DNA from: Botryococcus braunii | Taxonomy: Eukaryota > Chlorophyta > Trebouxiophyceae | Direction of reading: 5' to 3' | Assembly (NCBI GenBank): GCA_002005505.1 | Contig: KV908369.1 | Span: 607,666 to 671,665 of the forward strand | DNA: 64,000 nt | Part shown: piece by piece, positions 1 to 9,665 of the stretch | Layout: every line of letters starts with the position of its first letter | How positions within the stretch are numbered: the stretch's first letter is position 1 | Made by a program: the position numbers and the translations under genes | Notes under the pieces: generated by a model | Seen by the model: the letters and a program-made list of their open reading frames with translations, nothing else | Databases searched by the model: none | Told to the model about the DNA's origin: nothing

Positions 1-2076
1 GAGCAGGTCTATCACAGCCTTTGGGATGCAATCCTTTGACTTCACAGGCAGGGAGGCAACTTGGTGTGAACTTTCATCCACTACAGTGACCCAATATCGT
101 TCACCTGTGATGGCAGGAGGTGATATGGGACCCACAGTATCCACATGGACTCTATCGAGTGGGTGATGTGCAGGCCTGGAAGATACAGGGAAAGGAGGTC
201 TGGAGTGTTTCCCTTGTATACACGATTCACAGTGCTTGGGGCACTCAGAGCAGGGAGCAAGGGAGATATTGATTCCTGTAACCAGATCTTCCTTGGAGAA
301 CCTCTGCATGCTGCTGGCACCAGGATGACCTAACCTAGCATGCCACAGAGATCTCTCGCTACACACGTGTCCTTTCCTAAGATGAGACGCCTCAGCCATG
401 TGATCAATATGTCTGCAGCCAACTTGCTGCCCTCTGACAGGACTAACAAACTCCAAAAAAAACAGACCTCGTGCGCGGGTGATATCTCCACACCACCCTT
501 CAGGTCCCTTCATGGCTGTGTAACCACCTGCAGTGTCAGTCAGGAAAGATGCTCCATCCTGAATTGCACCAGTGACTGAAATGAGGTTGGTATGCGCAGA
601 AGGAACACACTGCACATTGTGCAGCCAGAATACTTCGTGCCTTGCATTCACAAGGCATACAGACCCAGATGCAATGATTCCTCCCTTGGCGTCTGAGGTT
701 GCCAAGTGCAGAGGAAGAGGCTGTCTATGCATAACTGGATTATGGAGCAATGAGAGATCATTGACTATATGCACAGAGGCACCACTATCTATTAACCAAG
801 ATGTGCTGCTAGCTCCATGCGAAGTTGGGGCAAGCACATTGAGAGAGATAAACATCGCCTCACCAGAAGGAGGGGGTGGAGGTGGTAAATGCCACCCCGG
901 AAACGTGTGTTGACTTGTTGGATAGTTATATGCTGAAGGAGGTCCAGGGCTGGAAGCGGATGAAGGCGGGCCACCCCGGCCAGATCCATGGTCCCACCAG
1001 GCTTGAGGAGACGACTGTGGGCCTCCCTGGCCCCAGTAAGCTGCAGGCCCAACGCTTGCCGCTTGCATGTTTTGATGCAGAGCCTGCAGCTGCCTGAGCG
1101 GTCCGCAGTCAGTCATGAAGTGGCCCTTTGCCTTGCAGAAGTGGCATGTAAGCTCCTCTCTGGGCCTTCTTGCCCTGCCAGGTCCACGCCCCCTGCCACC
1201 AAAAGTAGTTGCAGAGGGGCCAGCGGGAGGCTGTTCGTTTGCTGGTAGTGCTGCTCCAACTCCCGGTACTGCTCCCACTCCTGGTGCAGCTCCAGCGCTT
1301 GATGACGCTCCAGGTACCCCCCCAGAGGGACCAGCCACTGCTGCAGCTGCCATGGCCTGAGGTGTTCCCTCTGCAGGTGGGTCCTTGTACCCACGGCTGG
1401 CTGCGGCGCGCAGGATTCTTTGAATCAGCTCCAATGGCGGCTTGTCGGTTGCCATAACCTCCAGGGACTCGAGCCTCAGCACAGGAGGGAGGCCCTTCAC
1501 CATCAGCTCCCCAACATTGTGGTCCAAGAGGATGAACGCGTTGTTTCTGAGACTTGTAGCCAGATCCATCATTCTGTAGAGGTAGACCTTGAGTGTCTCC
1601 CCTGTCTTGATGCCCTGCTCCATTTCCTTGTACCACTCAAGGTTGATGTCTTGGTTGCTCCCTCCAGTGTGACTGTTCTTCACCCACGCGATGAAGTCGA
1701 ACGCTGCTTTGTGGCATGAGATCTGAGAATGCCAGATGACTGGAACTGACTGGATCAGCCACTGCTTGATGGCTGAGTTCTCCACCGACCCTGGCATTGG
1801 CCTCTCCAAAGCCGCTCTGACCCCCTTGGTGTTTGCGCACGCCTCCAAATTTTCATACCAAAATTCAAAATTGCGCCCTCCATCATCAAGCATGACAGTC
1901 ATCTTTGGATTAGAGGTATTGGGGATGTAGGCTGCCTTGTCAATCTCCACCTTTGGTTCTGCAGTGGCTGATTGTGTCCCGGTCATAGACTGCCCTGGAG
2001 TGGCCCCACTGACTTCTCCAGGTTGAGACATTGCTGTTTCACTGCTACTTTCCTTTTCTTTGCCCCTTTTTGTCAT
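1..2076 (-). CDS. Ty1/copia gag-pol polyprotein, partial (copia-A)
   Basis: On the minus strand the frame from an ATG at 2074-2076 to the window edge has no stop in 692 codons; I read every codon in this phase. The C-terminal part lies left of the window. In order it shows a copia-type gag domain (residues about 90-200), a CCHC zinc knuckle CHFCKAKGHFMTDC (about residue 310), an aspartic protease motif WLIDSGASVH (about 430), the integrase zinc domain and the first integrase Asp in RVHVDTVGPI (about 645). A TGA a few codons upstream supports the start. It aligns throughout with copia-B at 3926-9328 but is clearly divergent, so it is a second family or lineage, not a duplicate. Proposed role: retrotransposition (capsid, maturation, integration). 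Long overlapping frames on the other strand and phases are shadows. Confidence 0.9.
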   Translation of the reverse strand, partial: MTKRGKEKESSSETAMSQPGEVSGATPGQSMTGTQSATAEPKVEIDKAAYIPNTSNPKMTVMLDDGGRNFEFWYENLEACANTKGVRAALERPMPGSVENSAIKQWLIQSVPVIWHSQISCHKAAFDFIAWVKNSHTGGSNQDINLEWYKEMEQGIKTGETLKVYLYRMMDLATSLRNNAFILLDHNVGELMVKGLPPVLRLESLEVMATDKPPLELIQRILRAAASRGYKDPPAEGTPQAMAAAAVAGPSGGVPGASSSAGAAPGVGAVPGVGAALPANEQPPAGPSATTFGGRGRGPGRARRPREELTCHFCKAKGHFMTDCGPLRQLQALHQNMQAASVGPAAYWGQGGPQSSPQAWWDHGSGRGGPPSSASSPGPPSAYNYPTSQHTFPGWHLPPPPPPSGEAMFISLNVLAPTSHGASSTSWLIDSGASVHIVNDLSLLHNPVMHRQPLPLHLATSDAKGGIIASGSVCLVNARHEVFWLHNVQCVPSAHTNLISVTGAIQDGASFLTDTAGGYTAMKGPEGWCGDITRARGLFFLEFVSPVRGQQVGCRHIDHMAEASHLRKGHVCSERSLWHARLGHPGASSMQRFSKEDLVTGINISLAPCSECPKHCESCIQGKHSRPPFPVSSRPAHHPLDRVHVDTVGPISPPAITGERYWVTVVDESSHQVASLPVKSKDCIPKAVIDLL

Positions 2077-2450
2077 ACTATTGTCACTTCACCAGCCAAA
2101 CTTACTCATAAACTTCTGGAATGCAGCAATACCCTACAATTCCCTCCATGTCATGGAAATTTACCAGCCAGTCTTGCACAGTAGTAGCAGATATGTTCCC
2201 CTCAGAAGTTTGCGCCGGAGTCCGGCCCGACTCACTCAGTGCTTCTAGACAACGTCTATGAATGATAAAGCACAGCTAAAACTTCAATTATGAATTTCCC
2301 AGAAAGGTAAACTGTGAGTAAGATAATGGTCCTGGTACACTCGAGTTCCCTTGCGCCGCTGCGCCATGCTCGAGCTCCTTTGTTGACGCTTACGTCTGAC
2401 CCATCCGTAGACGACCTTCACTCCTGCTTTTACTTGGCTCAGCTGGAAGG

Positions 2451-2466
2451 GCGTGGGCCCATAACC
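2451..2466 (-). promoter_or_regulatory. Primer-binding site of copia-A (initiator tRNA-Met anticodon-arm type)
   Basis: The plus strand reads gcgtgggcccataacc directly before the LTR that starts TG at 2467. The 14-nt core gtgggcccataacc equals the anticodon stem-loop of plant-type initiator tRNA-Met, so the element's sense strand (minus) is complementary to it. Pairing with an internal tRNA segment rather than the 3' CCA end is the arrangement known from Drosophila copia, which is primed by a cleaved half-tRNA. Confidence 0.65.
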
Positions 2467-2832
2467 TGTGAAAGGTTATGGGCAATCGGCTTTCCCTGTA
2501 CAAAGCCGACAGGTCGTCAATAGACGAAGTTACTCCAGCTACAGTCCGTACGACTGTCTGCTGAGTGCCACACACAACTGTCGGACAAGACTAGCATCTG
2601 GTGATGCCCAGCATCTTTCACAACCAGTTGGTATTCACTCCGGTGGGGCAGCCTTAAGAGTTCATCCGACAAACGTGTGATCTAGATAGGATTGTACCTT
2701 ATGTTCGAAAACGTCCAGAATCTGCCGTGTCTCAAGGTACCTTATGTTCTCAATGGACCCATATCCTAATAGTGCACACATGAAGATCACTTAAAGCACA
2801 AGGCATTCAATAATAATGTTCAGAACTCAACA
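2467..2832 (-). mobile_element. 5' LTR of copia-A (outer boundary inferred)
   Basis: The sequence starts TG right after the primer-binding site and ends CA at about 2832, where in-frame chromovirus coding sequence begins. The partner LTR is outside the window, so the length (366 bp) is inferred from the TG...CA ends and from where the host sequence resumes. The first bases contain ggttatgggc, an inverted copy of the primer-binding-site core, giving a short hairpin at 2457-2481. The stretch 2077-2450 between the ATG and the primer-binding site is the untranslated leader, and I see no other gene in it. Confidence 0.55.
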
Positions 2833-3165
2833 CCCTTTACTATTGCTGCAGCAGTTGGTACTCGTGCTTTTAGACTTATTTTGCCTGAGACTGTGAACAT
2901 TCATCCTGTGTTTCATGTTTCCCAGCTGAAGCCTTATGTGTCTTCATCTGTACCAGTTACTGTTACTTCACCACCTCCTTTGTATGCAGACAAGCGTGGC
3001 GGCGTTTATGAAGTTGAGGCCATCATTGCTAAAAAGAGAGTTGGAAAATCTTGGCGGTACTTGGTCAAATGGATGGGCTATGATGAGACTGAGAACACTT
3101 GGGAGCCCCTTGCCCATGTTCGCCACTTGGCAGACGACGTGGCAGCTGCCCCAGTCCTTTCTTAA
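2833..3165 (+). pseudogene. Ty3/gypsy chromovirus integrase C-terminus with chromodomain (fragment)
   Basis: An open frame starting CCC TTT ACT ATT encodes the typical end of a chromoviral integrase: PFTIAAAVGTRAFRLILPE, then IHPVFHVSQLKPY (GPY/F module), a linker, and a chromodomain (VEAIIAKKRVGKSWRYLVKW, followed by WEPLAHV) ending at TAA 3163-3165. In this family the chromodomain reads histone marks and directs integration to heterochromatin. Only the C-terminal 110 codons remain; reverse transcriptase and the rest would lie left of copia-A, outside the window. The frame begins exactly where the copia-A LTR ends, and copia-B is inserted 46 bp after the stop codon, so this chromovirus is the oldest layer of the nest. 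Confidence 0.85.
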
Positions 3166-3211
3166 GTCCCACTTGCGGGCATCCCTTGTTGAGCCACTTG
3201 CGGCCGTGAGA

Positions 3212-3216
3212 CTTTT
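3212..3216. repeat. Target-site duplication of copia-B (left)
   Basis: ctttt directly precedes the TG of the left LTR. The same five bases follow the CA of the right LTR at 10357-10361. Five-base duplications are usual for Ty1/copia integrases. Confidence 0.85.
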
Positions 3217-3907
3217 TGAAATATTCTGGGCTTGGCGTATCCTGCATGGTGGCGGCACGGAGGGTGTTAGACGATGTCCTCCTACTTGTGCGTTGTTAAG
3301 TAGGCACGGACATATACAAGTCAAGGACTGGTTAGCAACTGATTGATAGACACCCGGAGTGCCACTATAGTTCCAACCAAGTGTTACAATATCTCTCATC
3401 TCTCCTAACAAGGTGACGCAGTTCAAACACGCCTAACCTGCTCTCACCCAGGTCGTGTTCATTACTTTGTCCGATGAGCTAAACTCAACTCTATATGTCT
3501 AACATGTTCTAACAATGTTCATCTGAGTGCTAAATCCAGGAATACAATAAGGATTAAGTCACCTGCATGGTGGCGGCACGGAGGGTGTTAGACGATGTCC
3601 TCCTACTTGTGCGTTGTTAAGTAGGCACGGACATATACAAGTCAAGGACTGGTTAGCAACTGATTGATAGACACCCGGAGTGCCACTATAGTTCCAACCA
3701 AGTGCCTTCCCTATCCGTGCTTGCCCCATATGCCTCCTTTCTACAAACGTGTCTGTAACTTGCGTTATGATAGTCTTCGTTCAAATGCATGTATTGCCTG
3801 GCAGAACTCAGGGTTCTGCCTCTCTTTCCTAATTGGTATTGTCTTCATACGGAGACTTGCCATTATTACTCCTCTGAGGGAAAGGCATAAAATTAATTAA
3901 CACAACA
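3217..3907 (-). mobile_element. 3' LTR of copia-B
   Basis: 691 bp, begins tgaaatattc and ends cacaaca on the plus strand. It contains a 143-bp direct repeat at 3241-3383 and 3562-3704, separated by 178 bp, that is present in the other LTR as well. The 78-codon frame at 3664-3900 lies entirely inside the LTR and is not considered a gene. Confidence 0.92.
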
Positions 3908-3919
3908 CTTCCCCTTGCC
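3908..3919 (-). promoter_or_regulatory. Polypurine tract of copia-B
   Basis: On the element's sense strand the purine-rich sequence GGCAAGGGGAAG abuts the TG of the 3' LTR. This is where plus-strand DNA synthesis is normally primed. Confidence 0.7.
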
Positions 3920-3925
3920 TTTACC

Positions 3926-6900
3926 TCACAGAAACTTGGCCAGTCCCAGTGAGTTACGATGTCCCAGAAACACTTGTCTAACTAGTGGTTTGGTAAAAAT
4001 GTCAGCCACATTTCTAGCAGATTGAATGTACTTGAATTCAACCTGCCCCTTTGCAATAGCTTCACGTGCGAAATGACAGCTAATTGCAATATGCTTTGTG
4101 TGTTTGGAGTACACCGGATTCCTCAGGTGGTTTATACACCCTTGGTTGTCACAATGAATCTTCACTATCCACGGTAACACTCCAATTTCCTCCAGGAAAC
4201 CTCTCAGCCAATTTGCTTCCTTCACAACAGCACTTGCTGCCATGAATTCAGCCTCCACTGTTGAAGTGGCAACAGCAGATTGCTTTTTACTTCCCCACAC
4301 TACTGCTCCTCCAAACACAGTGAGGACAAAGCCAGTGGTAGAGAAGCGATGATCCTGATCACCTCCATAGTCGGCATCCACATAGCCTTCTAGCTCTATC
4401 TCCCCCCCTCCGAGAGTTAGAACCAAATCTCGGGTTCCTTTCAGATACTTCAACACACGGATGGCTTCATTCCAATGTGCTGTGGTGGGAGATATGCGAT
4501 AACGAGACAATACACCTACTGCCTGAGCTATATCGGGACGTGTGGTGTTGGCTATATACAGAAGAGACCCTACTAACTCACAGTAACGGTGACCTGGAGG
4601 TAGTGGACTGCCAGCACCAATGCTGTCGCTCCCATCTCTCGGTGCAGGCCTTTGGGACATTACGAAATCTTTTGTCATGGGAGTATCAGGTCCCACTGAC
4701 TCAAGATCCAAGCCAAATTTCTCTACAAGTGCATCGATTTTAGGGATGCAACTCAGGGTGATCAGCCCTTTATCTCTATCTCTCATCACTTGACATCCCA
4801 AGAAATCCTTCACTTCCCCAAGATCATGGATGGTGAATTCTTTCTTGAGAAGTCCCTTCACTCTCTCGATTTCTGACATGCCCTTGGAAACTATCAGAAG
4901 ATCATCAACATAGATCAGCACATAGGACTTTCCTCCATCAGTAGAGCATCTCACATACACTCCCGCATCACTCTTGCACACCTCATACCCCATGACTTCA
5001 AGTTTGTCATTCAGGGTTTTGTGCCAGGCACGTGGAGCCTGCTTCAGGCCATACAACGCCTTTCTCAATCGGCACACAATATTCTTATCACCATTCTCAA
5101 AGCCAGGAGGTTGCGTTACATATACTTCCTCCTCGAGCTCACCATTCAGAAAGGCGGTCTTAACGTCCACCTGATGAATTTCACAGCCCTCTCTTGCAGC
5201 AACAGCAAGCAGAGCTCTTCTAGCTCCATAGCTACTAGTAGGAGCAAAGACCTCCATCACATCCACTCCAGGGATTTGTCTGCATCCCTGTGCCACTAAT
5301 CTGGCCTTGAATCTCACAACATTGCCATGTGCATCCATTTTCACTGAAAATATCCAGTGAACTGGAATAACCTTATGTCCACGAGGTCTCGGAACATACT
5401 CCATGACCTCATGAGTATCTAGAGAATTTTGCTCTTCCTGCATAGCTGCCTTCCAGTATTCCCACTGGGGAGACATCTGTGCTTCTCTCAAATTAGAGGG
5501 AACGTGAATTTTCCCAAATCTGACACCTGTGTGCTTTTCCTCTGAATTGCCTGATTTTCTCTCACTTTGTCCAGAACCCACTACTCTTCCACTGACACTC
5601 GCTGAGTTACACATCACAGGCTCTCCAGTAGAAGTAGAATGCTCTCTCATAGCACGCTCTCGCTTGGACTCACACTTGGCTTTGCACAAGTTACTCTGCT
5701 CATCCCTCACATCATCCTCCCATGCACAGGTACCTCTCGGACAGTCTTTGTAATTTGGAATCCCTTCACATTGTCCAGACTTCCGATTCACCTCCTCAGA
5801 CACACTCTGACATGCCTGCAAGAGTTCAGACTCTTCAGGTCTCTCACAAGCAACATCGGGATATGGCAGAGTGTCTGCATACTTCCCCTGATTTATGTGA
5901 TCCACATGCCTCTCAGACCGACTGCATGTCACTGTTGGGAGTGACCTCACATCTCTGACATCACTCTCCCAGGCACAGGTACCTCTCAGTGAGCACTTGT
6001 AATTTGGTCTGTCTCCACAATGTCTGTGCTCCTGATTCACCTCCTCCTCTCGTCCCTTACATGGAGTCAAGGATGCAGATCCTGTCTCCCGCTCACAATC
6101 ATGTTTGGCTGGTGCAGAGAAAGCATATGATGCTTCCTCTGACCGGTGGCTGCCACCACAGTCCCGTCCAGGAGTGCTCTGACTGGACGGGTTGCCAGAA
6201 GAACTCTGCATGGTCACATCTCTTACATTTCTCTCAGTCACTGAACAAGACCCACCCATACTGCTCAGCTCCCCGGGACCATTTGCAGCTTTGCATGTAG
6301 CTGCCCCCCTCACTGCACTCACATGCAATTCATGCCCCTCATGTGAATCACCCTCTAGCTGCACTTCCCCTGGTCCCTGTGACAGAGAGTCACATTCAGT
6401 CAACCCCTCTCGCTCTCTGCTCTCTCCCTTCTCCTGTGGCAGCAGGAGGTCTTTGGCGGCAGTGCGTTGTTCGTGTCGTTGAGCCCGGGTCAGGCCATCC
6501 AATTGGTGGTTGCGGCAATCAGACCTAGTTGGTCTGAGGACCTCCTGGGCTCGCTCCATCTGCGGTCGAAGGTGGGAGTCCTGTCTCACTCCTCTGGCTA
6601 AGTCCTGTACTGCCTCCAGGGTTTGATCCATCTCCACTGGGTCACACAGTCTTCTGGATTCAGGCTCGGGCTCAGCCTCACTGGGGGGTCCTGTGACAGG
6701 CTGTGTGGGGAGGTTGCTGGAGGCTGGCAGGTACTCAGGCTCACTGTGTGGGTCATCAAGATCTGTCTCAAGGCTGATGTTGGTTGTGCCAGGGGAGGTG
6801 CCGGGAAAGACTGGGGGAGTGTCACTTGCAGAGGGCTCAGGACACAGAAACTCTGTAGACTGTGTTGAGGAAACGCTCATGCCAACCCGAGAGGCTCCCC

Positions 6901-9328
6901 TGAGGTGCTCCACGAAAACCACATCTCTGCTCTCCTTCCAGATACCCCCTCCCACATAGATCCGATAGGCTTTGGAGGAGGCTGAGTAACCAGTAAGCAT
7001 CCCTGGCACAGTTTTAGGGGAAAACACAGAGCGCTGGACATCAGGAATGTGCACAAAGGCCAAGCAACCCCAGGTACGCAGTGGGGTTACATTTGGTTTG
7101 TAGCCAAAAAATAATTCTGATGGCGTGCGGTCCCTCCCGGTACTGGGACCCATGTTCAGTAGGGTGCATGCAGTTTCCAGGGCCTCCTTCCACAACGTTG
7201 GACTGGCAGCTGCTAAAGCCAGAAGAGTCCTGGTACGTTCCTTGAGGGTGCGATTGGCTCTTTCAGCCGCTCCATTCTGTTGCGGGGTGTAAGGAGCTGA
7301 GGTCTCCAATTTAGTCCCCTGGGATGCACAAAATTCTTTGAACGTGGCATTCAGAAATTCAGTTCCACGGTCACACCGGACACACTTCACTTTGGTTTTC
7401 TTCTGGGTCTGCCAGTATAGAATGAGGTCCCTCACAGCAGCACTGATGGCATCTTTGGACTTCACAGGCAGGACCGCCTTTAACTGAGATGACTCATCCA
7501 AAGCAGTCACCCAGTAACGTTCACCAGTTACTGCAGCAGGAAAAATGGGGCCCACAGTGTCAATATGTACTCTGTCAAGTGGTTCAACAGCTGGTCTACT
7601 GCTTATTCCAAATGGAGGCCGAGACGTCTTTCCCTCAATACATGCTTCACAGTAGACTGGACAATTGGAGCAGGGACATAGGGATGTATCAAGTCCCGAG
7701 ACCAGGTCCTCATTGGTTAGGCGCTGCATCCATGTTTCACCTGGATGTCCCATTCTGCTATGCCAGAGGTATCGTCTGGCACAGTTGTGTGAGTTTTGGG
7801 TGGGGGTTTTGGACTTCACAGCAGCTGAAATTCTTCTGTGGTTAACACTGGGACTCAGAGCTACAACTTGATGAATATAAAATAGCCCTTTCTCTGCACT
7901 GATCCGAGACCTCCAGCTGTTTGGACCACAGACTTCAGTGAACGCTCCAACATCATCTGTGCGAAAGACTGCCCCATCCCGCAATGCTGCAGATACTGAC
8001 AGTATGTTTGAGGTTGCAGAAGGAACACACTGAACATGATGTATCCACAGGGGAACTCCCACTCGACTGAGGATGCAGACAGAGCCTGATGCTACAATTC
8101 CTCCAGTGGCATCTGAAGTGGCCAGATGTAATGGGATGGGTTTGGCATGCACAGTTGGATTATGTAGTAGGGTCACATCATTCACCAGATGTACAGATGC
8201 TCCACTGTCCACCAGCCAGGATTGCAGAGACGAATTTCTGACAGGAGTCTTCAGGATGTTGAGGGAAATTATGTATGGCATACCTCCAGGTGGTGGAGGT
8301 GGGGGAGCTGGGGGTTGGAACCATGCCGGAAAGGCATCCAGTCCAGGGTGCGCCAGCTGGGCTGCAGGAGGGTGTGGGCCACCCATATGTGGAGGTCCCT
8401 GTGGCCACATTCCCTGCAATTGTTGGACCGCTGCCACTACGTTCCGTTGGGTCTCCTCGTCCCGCTTCCTCTTTCGACAGTCCCTCCAGTAATGCCCCTT
8501 CTTATTGCAGTAGTTGCAGATGCCCTTAGTCTCGGACTTGGCCTCAGAGACAGTTGGTTGGGCCTGCTGATGGACTGCACTGGCAGCTGGTGGGGTATTG
8601 GCTCCACTGGAGCCTTGTCCAAGAGCCAAAACCCTTGGTTGGCGAGGAGCATATTCATCAAAACCCACTGCAGCTGCTGTGTTGCGCAGAAGTCCAGCCA
8701 GCTTCTCCAGGGGTTGTGCTGCAGCAGTTGTGATCATTCCTGGCTCTTTAGCTGCATCAGGCAAGCCCTGCACAATCTGGGTTGCAACGTGTGCATCCAG
8801 TAGAGCATGGTTGTTCCTGTCAAGGCATGCCTTCAGGTTGATCATTCTGTTGACATATTGCGAAATCGTCTCGTCATGTTTCATTCCCTGGCTCATTTCT
8901 TGGAGCCAATCTGCATTGGCCTCGATATTATATCCACCAATAAACTTTCTGCAGATGAACTCATATGCATCATAAGCAGAGGGCAGATTAGACAGAGGTC
9001 CCAGCCATTCCTCTGGGACTGACTCATAAATCAGTAACATTGCGGCTGCGTCATGTGCTGTACCAGGCATAGCCTCCAGGATGGCAGGCAAAGACCCTTT
9101 TGACTCATTTGCTGCCAAAAATGCATTCTTCCAAACAATAATATTTGTCCCCCGTTCCTTCAGTTTTATGTGTACCTTGACATTTGTTGGGATAATCTTG
9201 GGCAGCTCATCTCCGCTGCCTCTTGAGGTGCTGGGAGTACACGGTTCTCTGATGGGTGTGGATGAGGCTGGTTCACTGCTTGACGTTGATGCTCCACTAG
9301 CTGATGATCCTTTCTTCTTGGAAGTCAT
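3926..9328 (-). CDS. Ty1/copia gag-pol polyprotein, intact (copia-B)
   Basis: One 1800-codon frame with no stop or frameshift. Domains in order: gag (about 60-230); CCHC knuckle CNYCNKKGHYWRDC (271-284); protease DSGAS (374-378); integrase HHCC zinc domain (H523, H528, C560, C563); DDE core with D590 (HIDTVGP), D653 (CDRGTEF) and E689 (GAAERANR); a long polar variable linker (about 830-1210); reverse transcriptase from HWIFSVKMD through YVDDLLIV; and RNase H (YVDADYGGD ... ADIFTKPL) to the C-terminus. The order protease-integrase-RT-RNase H defines Ty1/copia. All catalytic residues I looked for are present. Gag and Pol are in one frame, so the gag:pol ratio must be set by something other than frameshifting. 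The linker between integrase and RT contains repeated Cys/Glu-rich segments (for example RGTCAWESDVRD and RGTCAWEDDVRD), an internal duplication. Confidence 0.95.
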   Translation of the reverse strand: MTSKKKGSSASGASTSSSEPASSTPIREPCTPSTSRGSGDELPKIIPTNVKVHIKLKERGTNIIVWKNAFLAANESKGSLPAILEAMPGTAHDAAAMLLIYESVPEEWLGPLSNLPSAYDAYEFICRKFIGGYNIEANADWLQEMSQGMKHDETISQYVNRMINLKACLDRNNHALLDAHVATQIVQGLPDAAKEPGMITTAAAQPLEKLAGLLRNTAAAVGFDEYAPRQPRVLALGQGSSGANTPPAASAVHQQAQPTVSEAKSETKGICNYCNKKGHYWRDCRKRKRDEETQRNVVAAVQQLQGMWPQGPPHMGGPHPPAAQLAHPGLDAFPAWFQPPAPPPPPPGGMPYIISLNILKTPVRNSSLQSWLVDSGASVHLVNDVTLLHNPTVHAKPIPLHLATSDATGGIVASGSVCILSRVGVPLWIHHVQCVPSATSNILSVSAALRDGAVFRTDDVGAFTEVCGPNSWRSRISAEKGLFYIHQVVALSPSVNHRRISAAVKSKTPTQNSHNCARRYLWHSRMGHPGETWMQRLTNEDLVSGLDTSLCPCSNCPVYCEACIEGKTSRPPFGISSRPAVEPLDRVHIDTVGPIFPAAVTGERYWVTALDESSQLKAVLPVKSKDAISAAVRDLILYWQTQKKTKVKCVRCDRGTEFLNATFKEFCASQGTKLETSAPYTPQQNGAAERANRTLKERTRTLLALAAASPTLWKEALETACTLLNMGPSTGRDRTPSELFFGYKPNVTPLRTWGCLAFVHIPDVQRSVFSPKTVPGMLTGYSASSKAYRIYVGGGIWKESRDVVFVEHLRGASRVGMSVSSTQSTEFLCPEPSASDTPPVFPGTSPGTTNISLETDLDDPHSEPEYLPASSNLPTQPVTGPPSEAEPEPESRRLCDPVEMDQTLEAVQDLARGVRQDSHLRPQMERAQEVLRPTRSDCRNHQLDGLTRAQRHEQRTAAKDLLLPQEKGESREREGLTECDSLSQGPGEVQLEGDSHEGHELHVSAVRGAATCKAANGPGELSSMGGSCSVTERNVRDVTMQSSSGNPSSQSTPGRDCGGSHRSEEASYAFSAPAKHDCERETGSASLTPCKGREEEVNQEHRHCGDRPNYKCSLRGTCAWESDVRDVRSLPTVTCSRSERHVDHINQGKYADTLPYPDVACERPEESELLQACQSVSEEVNRKSGQCEGIPNYKDCPRGTCAWEDDVRDEQSNLCKAKCESKRERAMREHSTSTGEPVMCNSASVSGRVVGSGQSERKSGNSEEKHTGVRFGKIHVPSNLREAQMSPQWEYWKAAMQEEQNSLDTHEVMEYVPRPRGHKVIPVHWIFSVKMDAHGNVVRFKARLVAQGCRQIPGVDVMEVFAPTSSYGARRALLAVAAREGCEIHQVDVKTAFLNGELEEEVYVTQPPGFENGDKNIVCRLRKALYGLKQAPRAWHKTLNDKLEVMGYEVCKSDAGVYVRCSTDGGKSYVLIYVDDLLIVSKGMSEIERVKGLLKKEFTIHDLGEVKDFLGCQVMRDRDKGLITLSCIPKIDALVEKFGLDLESVGPDTPMTKDFVMSQRPAPRDGSDSIGAGSPLPPGHRYCELVGSLLYIANTTRPDIAQAVGVLSRYRISPTTAHWNEAIRVLKYLKGTRDLVLTLGGGEIELEGYVDADYGGDQDHRFSTTGFVLTVFGGAVVWGSKKQSAVATSTVEAEFMAASAVVKEANWLRGFLEEIGVLPWIVKIHCDNQGCINHLRNPVYSKHTKHIAISCHFAREAIAKGQVEFKYIQSARNVADIFTKPLVRQVFLGHRNSLGLAKFL

Positions 9329-9650
9329 AATTCCCCAGTTGTCTTATAACTCCAGTACTCGCAAGGTAGCAGCAAGATCTTACTTCTGAACCAGGTGGGT
9401 TGAGCTAACGGACAGCCAACGTGAAGGTGAAAGATGTAGTCTTTGACGATAAAGGCTCTCTCGTCAGGATTGCGGTCTCCACGTTGTCCTCCTTCTCTGA
9501 TTAGTTCGTTGTATGACGGAGGTCCTGATCTCAAGCGCGCTGGAACGTTGAGGTTGGTGGTCTTCCTGGCTGTTTGCTTTGTCCGCTTCTTCGCCATTCA
9601 CAGTCTAGTGAGCTCCGATTTAGGCGCCACCCACTCTCAGCATCCGAGCC

Positions 9651-9665
9651 CGTGGGCCCATAACC
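9651..9665 (-). promoter_or_regulatory. Primer-binding site of copia-B (initiator tRNA-Met anticodon-arm type)
   Basis: The plus strand reads cgtgggcccataacc immediately before the LTR. It shares the 14-nt initiator tRNA-Met anticodon-arm core with the copia-A site at 2451-2466, although the flanking LTRs are unrelated. The conservation between two divergent elements argues that it is functional. The leader 9329-9650 between this site and the ATG holds no convincing gene; the 90-codon frame there is short and lacks recognisable features. Confidence 0.75.

Noticed and set aside
1109..1636. A 175-codon minus-strand frame over the copia-A gag
   Set aside because: It is in the wrong phase. The phase read from 2076 to 1 contains gag, the zinc knuckle and protease without a stop.
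2451..2466. A tRNA-Met gene suggested by the anticodon-arm sequence here and at 9651-9665
   Set aside because: Only the anticodon arm is present; no acceptor, D or T arms. The position next to LTR TG ends identifies primer-binding sites.
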